Of a stretch of DNA of 64,000 nt, positions 43,039-51,148 are shown one piece after another. The position numbers were made by a program, and so were the translations under genes. Within the stretch, counting starts at the first letter, position 1. Every line of letters starts with the position of its first letter. The notes under the pieces were generated by a model. It was not told the origin of the DNA, searched no databases, and saw nothing but the letters and a program-made list of their open reading frames with translations. Origin of the DNA: an uncultured Akkermansia sp. (GTDB taxonomy: Bacteria > Verrucomicrobiota > Verrucomicrobiia > Verrucomicrobiales > Akkermansiaceae); contig CAJGCZ010000007.1 in NCBI GenBank assembly GCA_904501975.1, forward strand, positions 1 through 64,000, given 5' to 3'.

Positions 43039-43625
43039 ATAAATTATCCCTGATTACCCTACTCGCCTTACTGGTTGGCAATGCCGGTGCCGACAGCAGA
43101 TTACCCGCCCTGGCCCGCCAGCAAATCGGTGTCACAACAGAGTACGACCCCGCCTATGTAAGCCTGAGCTATCCCGGCGGAGATGTGCCCCAAGACCGAG
43201 GGGTGTGTACAGATGTGGTAATTCGTGCCATGCGCCGCCTGAACTTCGACTTGCAAAAAGAGGTGCACGAGGACATGAAAAAGAACTTCTCTGCCTACCC
43301 CAGCCGCAAAAATTGGGGCTTAAAGCGTACGGATAAAAATATAGACCACCGCCGCGTGCCCAACCTGCGCACGTTTTTCACGCGCAAGGGCTGGAGTGTG
43401 CCGGTATCTCAAAAGCCGGCAGATTACCTCCCCGGAGATTTAGTAACCTGCACGGTAGCGGGGTCGCTTCCGCACATCATGATTGTGAGCGACCGCAAGA
43501 ATCCAGACGGCGTACCGCTCATTATTCACAACATTGGCGCAGGGGCACAAGAGGAAGATGACTTGTTCACCTTCCCCATCACCGGCCATTACAGACCCAA
43601 TCTGCCCAAGGCGAAAGGCAAATAG
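43035..43625 (+). CDS. Secreted DUF1287 protein
   Basis: 196 aa with a cleavable signal peptide (about 1-19, GNAGA-D). Complete DUF1287 domain: LARQQIGVTTEYDPAYVSL, GVCTDVVIRAMR, NIDHRRVPNLRTFF, YLPGDLVTC and PHIMIVSD, clearly a tandem duplicate of the previous gene but secreted rather than membrane-anchored. Translationally coupled to it (4-base overlap). Last gene of the ATPase operon; nadA has its own promoter immediately after. Confidence 0.85.
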   Translation: MNKLSLITLLALLVGNAGADSRLPALARQQIGVTTEYDPAYVSLSYPGGDVPQDRGVCTDVVIRAMRRLNFDLQKEVHEDMKKNFSAYPSRKNWGLKRTDKNIDHRRVPNLRTFFTRKGWSVPVSQKPADYLPGDLVTCTVAGSLPHIMIVSDRKNPDGVPLIIHNIGAGAQEEDDLFTFPITGHYRPNLPKAKGK

Positions 43626-43628
43626 GAG

Positions 43629-43657
43629 TTGACAAAAGGGAGACTGAGTGGTAGTCT
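43629..43657 (+). promoter_or_regulatory. Leaderless promoter of nadA
   Basis: TTGACA (43629-43634), 17-bp spacer, TAGTCT (43652-43657). The A of the nadA ATG (43664) is 7 bases after the -10, exactly where transcription should begin. Confidence 0.7.
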
Positions 43658-43663
43658 CAAGCC

Positions 43664-44596
43664 ATGTCAAATCAGGATCTGATTCAGGAGATACAGCGAC
43701 TTAAGCAAGAGCGCAACGCAGTCATCCTTGCTCACAGCTACCAGCGCCCGGAAATCCAGGATTTAGCGGATTTTGTGGGAGACTCACTCGCCTTGGCTCG
43801 CAAAGCACAAGAGGCACAGTGTGAGGTGATTGTGTTCTGTGGCGTGCATTTCATGGCCGAAACGGCCTGTATTCTTAACCCCACACGCAAGGTACTGCTG
43901 CCGGACCTCAATGCAGCCTGCTCCTTGGAGCAATCCTGCCCGGCAGAGGAATTAGCCGCTTTCTTGGAACAGAACAAGGACAAAAACTACTACGTGGTAG
44001 CCTACATCAACTGCTCCATCGGCGTTAAGGCCCTGGCAGATGTCATTGTTACCAGCGGTAATTCTCAGCGCATTATTGAAACCGCCCCGGCAGACCGCCC
44101 CATTCTCTTTGTTCCGGATCGCAACTTGGGTGCATGGACATCCCGCAAGGTGGGTAGAGAAATGACACTGTGGAACGGTGCCTGCCACGTGCACGAGCGC
44201 TTTACCCGCGACCGCGTGATGGAGATGCGCGAGCAATACCCGGATGCCGAGGTGGTGTGCCACCCCGAGTGCCAGGAACCCATCCGCCTTCTGGCAGACC
44301 ACATTTGCTCTACGGAGAAGATGATTCCCTACTGCCGCGAGAGTCAGGCTGCCCGCTTCATCATTGTCACGGAAAGCGGTATTCTGCACCGCCTGCGCAA
44401 GCTCGTTCCCGGCAAAGAGTTCATTGGCATGGGCTTTGAGCAGTGCTCCTGCAACGAGTGCGAATACATGAAGCTCAACACGCTGGAGAAACTGAGAAAC
44501 TGCCTGCGCGACATGACTCCCGAGGTGCGCATTGAAGAAGGCCTGCGCCGCCGCGCCGAGATTCCGCTGCAACGCATGCTGGATTTATCACTCTAA
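43664..44596 (+). CDS. nadA: Quinolinate synthase A
   Basis: 310 aa. Condenses iminoaspartate with dihydroxyacetone phosphate to quinolinate, in NAD synthesis, using a 4Fe-4S cluster. Motifs: VILAHSYQRPEIQDLADFVGDSL, FCGVHFMAETACILNP, PDLNAACSLEQSCP, YINCSIGVKALAD, FVPDRNLG, VVCHPEC, TESGILHRL and the C-terminal Cys stretch QCSCNECEYM. Length matches the family. No nadB or nadC is nearby. It starts a run of five + strand genes up to 48880, although the protease gene has its own promoter. Confidence 0.96.
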   Translation: MSNQDLIQEIQRLKQERNAVILAHSYQRPEIQDLADFVGDSLALARKAQEAQCEVIVFCGVHFMAETACILNPTRKVLLPDLNAACSLEQSCPAEELAAFLEQNKDKNYYVVAYINCSIGVKALADVIVTSGNSQRIIETAPADRPILFVPDRNLGAWTSRKVGREMTLWNGACHVHERFTRDRVMEMREQYPDAEVVCHPECQEPIRLLADHICSTEKMIPYCRESQAARFIIVTESGILHRLRKLVPGKEFIGMGFEQCSCNECEYMKLNTLEKLRNCLRDMTPEVRIEEGLRRRAEIPLQRMLDLSL

Positions 44597-44619
44597 AATC
44601 CCCCTCCCCCCCTATTGCG

Positions 44620-45618
44620 GTGAAAATAGCCCCTTACATTTTAGCGCACGGTAATTGGATTTCCATGGCAGAGTTCATGGAGGTTGCCCTGTACGATGAA
44701 GAATGCGGCTATTACAGCAAAAATATTCCCGGAATCGGGTACCGAGGCGATTTCTCTACCTCCGCCACCATGAGCAACCTCATGGCACGGCGCATCGTCA
44801 CCTTGTGGCGAGAGAGTTGCAAAGCGCTTGGTTGCCGCCTGCCTATCATTGAGATAGGTGGCGGCAACGGCGATATGGCAATGGCCGTGCGCCGCGAGTT
44901 TTCCCTCTGGGAGAAAATGTTTGCCCGCTACCTGATGGTGGACCGCTCCCCCTCACTACGCACCTTGCAGCGACTCGTAGCAGGCAGCGCTGTTACCATT
45001 TGCAGCACGGTGGAAAAGGCACTCCAAAAGGTAAATGGACGCGCTTTTATCTTCAGCAATGAGCTGCCGGATGCCTTCCCGGCCCGTCAATTCGTCTTCC
45101 AGAACGGCGAGTGGTGGGAGCTGGGATTAACTGTAGATAACGGACAAGTGATACGCCAAGCACACAAGCAGGAGCTGCCCGCCTCCTCTGTCTTTGCACA
45201 CTGGGCACGCGAGGGGCAAGTGGTAGAAGTGCACGACAGCTATTTCAAGTGGTATGCCGAATGGCAAAAGCACTGGCACGCAGGCACCTTCCTGACCATT
45301 GACTACGGGCAAACGGTAGACAAGCTCTATTACCGCCGCCCCGCAGGGTCGCTGCGTGGCTACAAGGCGCACACCTTATTGCAGGCAGATGAATTACCGG
45401 CGCTGGCCGGGCACTGCGATATCACCGCCGACGTCAACTTCACCGACCTCATTAACCTAGCCCGAGGCTGTGAGGGCGATGTGGTGCAGTACGACAGCCA
45501 GCGCAATTTCCTCCTTCCTATGGCCGACCTCACCAAGCCCGAGGAAAAACACTTAGTGGCTGAAGGCGGCGCCGGCACCTACTTTAATGTGCTGATACAG
45601 CACCGCTACGGCAACTGA
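44620..45618 (+). CDS. MidA/NDUFAF7-family SAM-dependent methyltransferase
   Basis: 332 aa from a GTG. Family features: EFMEVALYDEECGYYSKN at the N-terminus, GDFSTSATMSNLMAR, and the SAM-binding glycine-rich IIEIGGGNGDMAMAVRREF (about 80-98), followed by SNELPDAFPARQF and TIDYGQT. Mitochondrial homologues methylate an Arg of a complex I subunit; bacterial roles are not well defined. It lies between nadA and menE-like genes with small gaps. A different, longer start is not available in frame. Confidence 0.85.
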   Translation: MKIAPYILAHGNWISMAEFMEVALYDEECGYYSKNIPGIGYRGDFSTSATMSNLMARRIVTLWRESCKALGCRLPIIEIGGGNGDMAMAVRREFSLWEKMFARYLMVDRSPSLRTLQRLVAGSAVTICSTVEKALQKVNGRAFIFSNELPDAFPARQFVFQNGEWWELGLTVDNGQVIRQAHKQELPASSVFAHWAREGQVVEVHDSYFKWYAEWQKHWHAGTFLTIDYGQTVDKLYYRRPAGSLRGYKAHTLLQADELPALAGHCDITADVNFTDLINLARGCEGDVVQYDSQRNFLLPMADLTKPEEKHLVAEGGAGTYFNVLIQHRYGN

Positions 45619-45622
45619 TACC

Positions 45623-46681
45623 ATGCAAGAGCAGGTCATCGTTCATGGGCAGGTGCTCACCGCTCAAAACCTCCCGACTTGGCGGCAAGGTAAAACGGGT
45701 ATGGCCGCAGAGTTAGCGGATTTTTTGGATGAGTGGTTCTCGGCCTCGCCCACGATGTGGCTTCACACCTCCGGCTCCACCGGCAAGCCCAAGCCCATGC
45801 AGGCCACCAAAGCCGCCATGCGCGCCAGTGCCTTGGCTACCTGTCGTTTTTTTCAATTAGGGCCCGGCTGCACGGCTCTGCTGTGCCTGCCGCTGCGCTA
45901 CATTGCCGGTAAAATGATGGTGGTGCGTGCTATTGTAGGCGGGTTCAATTTAATATTGCAAGAGCCTTCCTCCACGCCGTTGCAAGAGCTAAGCACCCCT
46001 GTGGATTTTGTGCCCTTGGTGCCCATGCAGGTGCAATCGACGCTGCAACAAAAAAACGGAGCGGAAGCTTTGCAACGAGCACGCCAAATTCTTTTGGGCG
46101 GCGGCTTTATAGAACCGCACACCGAGGCAGCCTTGCAATCCAGCCCCGGCGCGGTCTATGCCTCCTATGGCATGACGGAAACCCTGAGCCACATCGCCTT
46201 GCGCCGCGTCAACGGCCCCGAGGCCACGCCATATTACACACCACTGCCGGGAGTGAGTCTTTCACTCAGCCCCCGTGGCACCTTGGCCCTCTCCGCGCCC
46301 TATTTGGGCATTGATTATTTGGAAACAAATGACCTGGCTGAAATAGCAGCGGACGGCAAATTCCGCATTGTAGGCCGCGCAGATTGCGTGATTAACAGCG
46401 GGGGGGTGAAAATTCAGGCGGAGGAACTGGAGCAACAGCTGCGCGCAGCCACAGGCTTAAACCTCATCATTGTACCCCTGCCGCACCCTGTACTAGGGCA
46501 AACCGTGGGTCTACTGTGGGAGGGCGAGCCTGCGGAGGAGCCCCGCTTACACCAAGCTATTGCCCCATTACCGCGTTACCATCGCCCCGCCTGCATCGTC
46601 CGTGGCAATATTCCCTTAACCGCCACCGGCAAGCCCGCCCGAGCGGCCGCCATTGCTTTTCTGATTGACAAAAGCTTGTAA
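45623..46681 (+). CDS. menE: AMP-binding ligase, MenE-like (o-succinylbenzoate-CoA ligase)
   Basis: 352 aa ANL-superfamily enzyme. P-loop HTSGSTGKPKPM near 46-57, LCLPLRYIAGKMM, GGGFIEPHTEAAL, YGMTETLSHIA (A5 motif), and hinge GRADCVINSGGVKIQAEELE. The protein lacks the N-terminal 100-150 residues of long acyl-CoA synthetases, as short MenE enzymes do. MenE activates o-succinylbenzoate for menaquinone synthesis; other men genes are absent from the window, so the assignment rests on similarity. Four bases after the methyltransferase gene. Confidence 0.82.
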   Translation: MQEQVIVHGQVLTAQNLPTWRQGKTGMAAELADFLDEWFSASPTMWLHTSGSTGKPKPMQATKAAMRASALATCRFFQLGPGCTALLCLPLRYIAGKMMVVRAIVGGFNLILQEPSSTPLQELSTPVDFVPLVPMQVQSTLQQKNGAEALQRARQILLGGGFIEPHTEAALQSSPGAVYASYGMTETLSHIALRRVNGPEATPYYTPLPGVSLSLSPRGTLALSAPYLGIDYLETNDLAEIAADGKFRIVGRADCVINSGGVKIQAEELEQQLRAATGLNLIIVPLPHPVLGQTVGLLWEGEPAEEPRLHQAIAPLPRYHRPACIVRGNIPLTATGKPARAAAIAFLIDKSL

Positions 46682-46692
46682 TCTGGCAGAAT
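46665..46692 (+). promoter_or_regulatory. Near-leaderless promoter of the OgpA-like protease
   Basis: TTGACA (46665-46670, inside the end of the menE-like gene), 16-bp spacer, CAGAAT (46687-46692), 8 bases before the ATG at 46701. Confidence 0.55.
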
Positions 46693-46700
46693 AGGGGCGT

Positions 46701-47903
46701 ATGGCTAACAGAACCCTGATGACCATGATGTGCTCCGCCGCCGTTGCAATGACGACCTTGGGAGCAACTCCGGAGCATTTTCAGTCCCGAGCAAAAGAAT
46801 TGCTGGCAGACAGCATTGAGCTCGAGAAAAATGCCCACAATCTGAATGTTATTTACTTTACCGGTAATGATATGCAGCCCACGGCCGACTCTGAGCGCCG
46901 CATCAGCGAGCTGCTGCTTTATTTGCAACAGTATTACGGTAAGGAAATGGAGCGCAACGGCTTCGGCAAGCGTTCCTTCGGTTTGGCAAGAACCGAAAAC
47001 GGCAATGTTGATATTTACTATATTAAAGGCGAGAAGGCCCACAAATCATACGCTTACGGCCACGGGCACCATGCCATTATTCGCGAGGTAGAGGCTTGGT
47101 TCAACGCCAACCCGGGCAAAAAAATGAGCAAGCACACCTTCATTATTATGCCCACATGGCAAGATGAGGGCTACAGCGACGACAGCCCCGGCGGTGTCCC
47201 CTTCTACGGCTACGGCGTCTATTGCTTTGCGCTGGATTACAAGCACTTCGATATTAAGCACCTCGGCCGGCGCACCCCCTACGGCAAACTGCTCACCAAG
47301 TGGTATGGCGGCTTTGCCCACGAGCTGGGCCACGGCATGAACCTGCCCCACAATAACGGCACCATCAGCCAAAATAAGGCACTGGGCACCGCCCTCATGG
47401 GTGCCGGCAACTACACATTCGGCTTCTCCCCCACCTACCTCACGCATTCTTCATGCGCCATTTTGTCCAATACAGAGATTTTTGTCTCCGAGGGCACACC
47501 GCACGACTTCTATACCATTGAGAAGGAACCGACCGTGCACAATGCCACCTTTGTGCAAAAGGGCGGCACGCTGGAGCTCTTTGTGGAAACATCTGCCGAT
47601 GTAGCCATGGTTAACGCCTATATTCAGGACCCTCCCTACGCCGTGAACCAAGACTATGAGGCCGTAGCCTTCTCTTGCAACATGGGCACCAACAAGGCCG
47701 GCAACCGCGTGGCCGGGGTCATCATTCCGCTCAATGAACTCGCCGCCCTCAAAAACCGCAAAGCCGGTGAAATGGGGCTGGATATTCTCATGCAAACCTA
47801 CGAGGGCTCTCGCTTCCGCTGGCGCATTCCCTTCGACCTCAGCAAACAGCCCTCCGGCATGCCTATCGATACCGGCAAGCCCGTGCTGCACCGCGGTTAT
47901 TAA
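46701..47903 (+). CDS. Secreted OgpA/OpeRATOR-like O-glycopeptidase (zinc metalloprotease)
   Basis: 400 aa with a signal peptide (about 1-21). Zinc site HELGHGMNLPH (His207, Glu208, His211, His217), followed by a Met-turn candidate Met233 in ALMGAGNYTFG, a metzincin-like arrangement. Compared from memory with A. muciniphila OgpA, the resemblance runs through the core: LNVIYFTGND, ELLLYLQQYYGKEM, IIMPTWQDE, GGVPFYGYG, CFALDYKHFDIKHLG, LLTKWYGG and YIQDPPYAVNQDY. OgpA cuts proteins N-terminal to O-glycosylated Ser/Thr, so this is probably a mucin protease. C-terminal 150 residues look beta-rich. Own promoter, followed by a ROK kinase. Confidence 0.92.
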   Translation: MANRTLMTMMCSAAVAMTTLGATPEHFQSRAKELLADSIELEKNAHNLNVIYFTGNDMQPTADSERRISELLLYLQQYYGKEMERNGFGKRSFGLARTENGNVDIYYIKGEKAHKSYAYGHGHHAIIREVEAWFNANPGKKMSKHTFIIMPTWQDEGYSDDSPGGVPFYGYGVYCFALDYKHFDIKHLGRRTPYGKLLTKWYGGFAHELGHGMNLPHNNGTISQNKALGTALMGAGNYTFGFSPTYLTHSSCAILSNTEIFVSEGTPHDFYTIEKEPTVHNATFVQKGGTLELFVETSADVAMVNAYIQDPPYAVNQDYEAVAFSCNMGTNKAGNRVAGVIIPLNELAALKNRKAGEMGLDILMQTYEGSRFRWRIPFDLSKQPSGMPIDTGKPVLHRGY

Positions 47904-48880
47904 TGATTAACACGCACATGGCAACCATGAATCCTCCTTTAGAAACACTGGCTGTAGACTTTGGTGGCACAAGCATTAAAATTGCCGTCACCAAGGGCGA
48001 GCAGATTCTGAAAAAAGCAGCCCCCCTGCCCACGGCAGCTTTCGGAAGCCCGGAGGAAATCATGGCTGCCATGTGCCGCACCATGAAAGAACTGCTGCAT
48101 GAGCACCCGCAGGCAGCAGCTGTTGGCTTGGGCATGCCCGGCTGGGTGGATTTTTACAAAGGCGTGCTCTACCAGCTTACCAACGTGCCCGTATGGAATC
48201 GCGAGGTTCCGGTGCGCGAGGTAATTTCCTCCGCGCTGGGCTTGCCCGTAGTGCTGGATAATGATGCCAACTGCATGGCCTATGCCGAGTGGAAGCTGGG
48301 TGCCGGCAAGGGCTTGGAAAGCCTGGTTTGTCTCACCTTAGGTACGGGATTGGGCGGAGGCATCGTCATTCACGACCGTTTGCTGCGCGGGCGCAATGTT
48401 TCCTGCGCCGAGCTGGGGCAAACCAGTATTCATTTTAATGGCCGCGTGGGTCCCTTCGGCAACAAAGGCGCCATTGAAGAATACGTGGGCAACAATGAAT
48501 TAGCGGCAGATGCCGTGCAAGCCTATGCCGCCGTCGGCATCTGCAAAACGGCAGAAGAATGCACCCCTCGCCGGCTTGCCGCTGCCGCGCAGGCGGGAGA
48601 TGCCATAGCCCTGGAACTATACCGCGATTTTGCCGAAAAGCTGGGCACGCTCATCATGAACCTCATGTACACCTTAGTGCCCCATGCCTTTATCATTGGC
48701 GGCGGTGTTGCCAATGCGGGGGAACTCCTCTTTGCCCCGCTGCAAGAAACGCTGAAACAGCAACTCTTCCCCGTGCACTACCAAGCACTCCGCATCTGCC
48801 CTGCCCGCTTTGGCGCAGATGCCGGTCTCATCGGTGCCGGTTTAATGGCGTCCGACTACGCTCAACATTCTCTGCTTTAA
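47903..48880 (+). CDS. ROK-family sugar kinase without the zinc motif
   Basis: Up to 325 aa. Several in-frame ATGs (47903, 47918, 47927) are possible; 47927 begins just before the first strand. Motifs: ATP-binding VDFGGTSIKIAV, GLGMPGWVD, catalytic Asp in DNDANCMAYAE, TLGTGLGGGIVI and AFIIGGGVAN. ROK glucokinases and ManNAc/GlcNAc kinases normally bind zinc through a GH...CxCGxxGCxE motif; here the same stretch reads AELGQTSI then VGPFGNKGAIEEY, with the His and all Cys gone. It probably phosphorylates hexoses or amino sugars released from glycans; substrate not determined. Confidence 0.87.
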   Translation: MINTHMATMNPPLETLAVDFGGTSIKIAVTKGEQILKKAAPLPTAAFGSPEEIMAAMCRTMKELLHEHPQAAAVGLGMPGWVDFYKGVLYQLTNVPVWNREVPVREVISSALGLPVVLDNDANCMAYAEWKLGAGKGLESLVCLTLGTGLGGGIVIHDRLLRGRNVSCAELGQTSIHFNGRVGPFGNKGAIEEYVGNNELAADAVQAYAAVGICKTAEECTPRRLAAAAQAGDAIALELYRDFAEKLGTLIMNLMYTLVPHAFIIGGGVANAGELLFAPLQETLKQQLFPVHYQALRICPARFGADAGLIGAGLMASDYAQHSLL

Positions 48881-48925
48881 TTTTGAACAAACAACACCCC
48901 TAACGGGTCTATATGTTATAAGCGC

Positions 48926-50536
48926 ATGAACACAGAACCCACCCCCACCCCACAACCGGCACCCGAGGTGCACACTCCCAAGCTGCCGCCAATACCTGCT
49001 CAAACCAACACCGGAAAGGTTTCACCCATTCCGCCGCCCGTGGTGCAGCCTGTTGTCAAAGAAGACCCTACCTGGTGGCGCAAAGGTGCTATTCCCTTTA
49101 TTGTGCTCATCCTCGCCGCCGCCGCCGCAGATTTATACTGGCCGCACAGCTTTAGTGCCGGCATTGGTGTGGGTGCAGGCATTGCCGGACTGCTGCTTTC
49201 CGTTGCCATTGTGTTATTAAGAAAAGACTTAAGCAAAGGTGAAATCGCCTTTTTGCTGGGCATGGGTATCGTCAACTGCGTGGCACTCTTGGTCAGTGGC
49301 AATCCCCTGAATTATCTCATTGGCCTCATTGTTCCCTTCTTCATCATCTCCATGCCCACCGACAAAGCGGAGCCCGACAAGCAAAAGGTAAGCTACCGCA
49401 CCTGGTGGGGATACTGGACGGCGCACCGCCCCAAGAACAAAGAGGCCAGAAAGCGCGCATGGCGCCAAATTATGCCCATGCTCATCTCCATTCTGGCTGC
49501 GGTGGTTCTGTTCATCGGCTTCCTCACCATCTTTGCTTCCGGCAACCCCATTGTTGAGATTGTTTGGAACTGGATTGTCACGAAGTGGAATGATTTGCTG
49601 GAGTTCCTGAACATCAGCTGGGATTTTGTGGACCACATCATCCTTTGGTTCGTAGGCATTGTCATCTTTGGCCTTTACACCCACAAGAGAAATTACTTTT
49701 CTCCGCTTCCCCCGGTTCCGGCTCGTGCCACAGAAAGCACCACCATGCTGCCGCATCTGCCGCTCTTCTCCCTCATCGGTATCAACATGGCATTCTTGGT
49801 TGCCACCTCCACCGATATTGCTTACCTGTGGTTCAAGAACATTCCTGAGGGCATCTCTCAAACGGCTTACCTGCATAATGGAGCAGACTCTATCATTTGG
49901 GCCGCCGTATTGGCTTCTAGCATTCTCATTATCCTCTTCCGCCGCAATGGTATTGCCCGCCAATCCATTGCCACCAAAATAGCAGGCTACCTGCTGGTAT
50001 TGCAAACCTTCTTGCTGGCAGCCAGCGTGTATATGCGTTTGTTCTACCAAATTGCGGATTACGGCTTCACCTTCCGCCGCATTCTTGCCGGAGAGTTCAT
50101 GCTGCTGGGCTTAGCAGGTTTGGTTGTCCTGGTGCTTTACATGGCTTGCGAAGGTCGTTTCTGGCGCAGCGCCAAGATTTGCTTCGGCACCATGGCACTC
50201 ATGCTCATTGCCGGTGGCATCATCACCCCCTCTCGCTTGGCCGCCACCCTCAACATGCACTACATGGACAGCAACCCGCATTGGAAATTCTCTTCCATGG
50301 ATTACGAGTACGGCCGCTTCGATCAAATAGGCAACCTCGCCTTCGCGGAAATGATTTATCGCCAATCCCCCAATGGCTACATGGCCCGCGGCCTCCAAAA
50401 CGCCGCCCGCAACATCGTGTACAGATACGAATCCGATAGCTGGACCAACTTTACCCTCAACGATTATTACGATTACCCCACGGCAAAACGTATTCTTGAG
50501 GACAAAGAGATTGAAGAAACCAGCTACACGTACTGA
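48926..50536 (+). CDS. Polytopic membrane protein, DUF4153/DUF4173-like
   Basis: 536 aa. A Pro-rich cytoplasmic N-terminus of about 48 residues precedes about 10-12 hydrophobic helices (about 55-440). The C-terminal 95 residues are soluble with many aromatics (NMHYMDSNPHWKFSSMDYEY, NDYYDYPTAKRILED). The stretch NMAFLVATSTDIAYLWF recalls DUF4153/DUF4173 proteins, whose function is unknown. Single gene ended by a very strong terminator. Confidence 0.7.
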   Translation: MNTEPTPTPQPAPEVHTPKLPPIPAQTNTGKVSPIPPPVVQPVVKEDPTWWRKGAIPFIVLILAAAAADLYWPHSFSAGIGVGAGIAGLLLSVAIVLLRKDLSKGEIAFLLGMGIVNCVALLVSGNPLNYLIGLIVPFFIISMPTDKAEPDKQKVSYRTWWGYWTAHRPKNKEARKRAWRQIMPMLISILAAVVLFIGFLTIFASGNPIVEIVWNWIVTKWNDLLEFLNISWDFVDHIILWFVGIVIFGLYTHKRNYFSPLPPVPARATESTTMLPHLPLFSLIGINMAFLVATSTDIAYLWFKNIPEGISQTAYLHNGADSIIWAAVLASSILIILFRRNGIARQSIATKIAGYLLVLQTFLLAASVYMRLFYQIADYGFTFRRILAGEFMLLGLAGLVVLVLYMACEGRFWRSAKICFGTMALMLIAGGIITPSRLAATLNMHYMDSNPHWKFSSMDYEYGRFDQIGNLAFAEMIYRQSPNGYMARGLQNAARNIVYRYESDSWTNFTLNDYYDYPTAKRILEDKEIEETSYTY

Positions 50537-50563
50537 TAGTGGCGCTCGCCCTGCCTTCTCCCC

Positions 50564-50606
50564 ACATACGCTCCGCGCTTTAACGCCCGGAGCGTATGTT
50601 TTTTTA
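50564..50606 (+). terminator. Intrinsic terminator after the DUF4153-like gene
   Basis: ACATACGCTCCG (50564-50575) pairs perfectly with CGGAGCGTATGT (50588-50599), then a T-run. Confidence 0.92.
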
Positions 50607-50722
50607 TAGTTGTGGGGGAAATACTATCGGAGTGTTGGACTTTAGTCCAACATTTATTATCAAGCCACACCACCAAAAAGGTGGGACTGAAGTCCCACCC
50701 TACGATATAGACAAATTACTAT
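50605..50722 (-). repeat. Double-hairpin repeat, copy C (inverted)
   Basis: The core 50614-50711 is the reverse complement of copies A and B, with the same two hairpins (TTGGACT/AGTCCAA; GGTGGGACT/AGTCCCACC) and only a few base changes. It begins within the T-run of the preceding terminator. No gene is visible in 50537-50794. Confidence 0.8.
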
Positions 50723-50794
50723 TTGTGGGGCTATCTACTAAAAATTCGAACAGATTTTTTTATCCCGAACGCTAAAAGGCCGGAAGCAGTCTGC

Positions 50795-51121
50795 TTACAG
50801 CCCCAGCTTTTCGAGCAAATTGGCGGCGGTGCGCACACAATCCTGGCAAGCCACGCGGGCAGCGCCGCCCTTCAGCTCGCGGCAGGTGCAGGCACCGTGG
50901 GCAGCAAGAAAGGCCTCTTGCACAGCCGGGGCTTTATCGCCTGCGAGGGTAAGGGCAGCATAAAGAGCGCCGCAGGTGCCCTCGGGAGCACGACCACCAC
51001 CACAAGCTTTCATAGGCTCTAAAAGGTCATCGCGCCCGAATGCGGCGCAGATGGTTTGCGCGCAGTTGTACATGTAAGGGGGCTCGCGGAACGTGGAAAG
51101 TGCTTTTTCAGCTGCATTCAT
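50795..51121 (-). CDS. Cys-rich C_GCAxxG_C_C-family redox protein
   Basis: 108 aa. The spaced-cysteine pattern is complete: YNCAQTICAAFG, then ACGGGRAPEGTCGALYAAL, then CTCRELK and ACQDCVRTAANLL. This is the small family of putative redox-active proteins often encoded next to electron-transfer or transporter genes; members are not well characterised. Cytoplasmic, no signal peptide. Located 27 bases downstream of the BASS transporter gene on the same strand. Confidence 0.85.
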   Translation of the reverse strand: MNAAEKALSTFREPPYMYNCAQTICAAFGRDDLLEPMKACGGGRAPEGTCGALYAALTLAGDKAPAVQEAFLAAHGACTCRELKGGAARVACQDCVRTAANLLEKLGL

Positions 51122-51148
51122 AACGCGGGCATTATAACGCAGGGGGCA

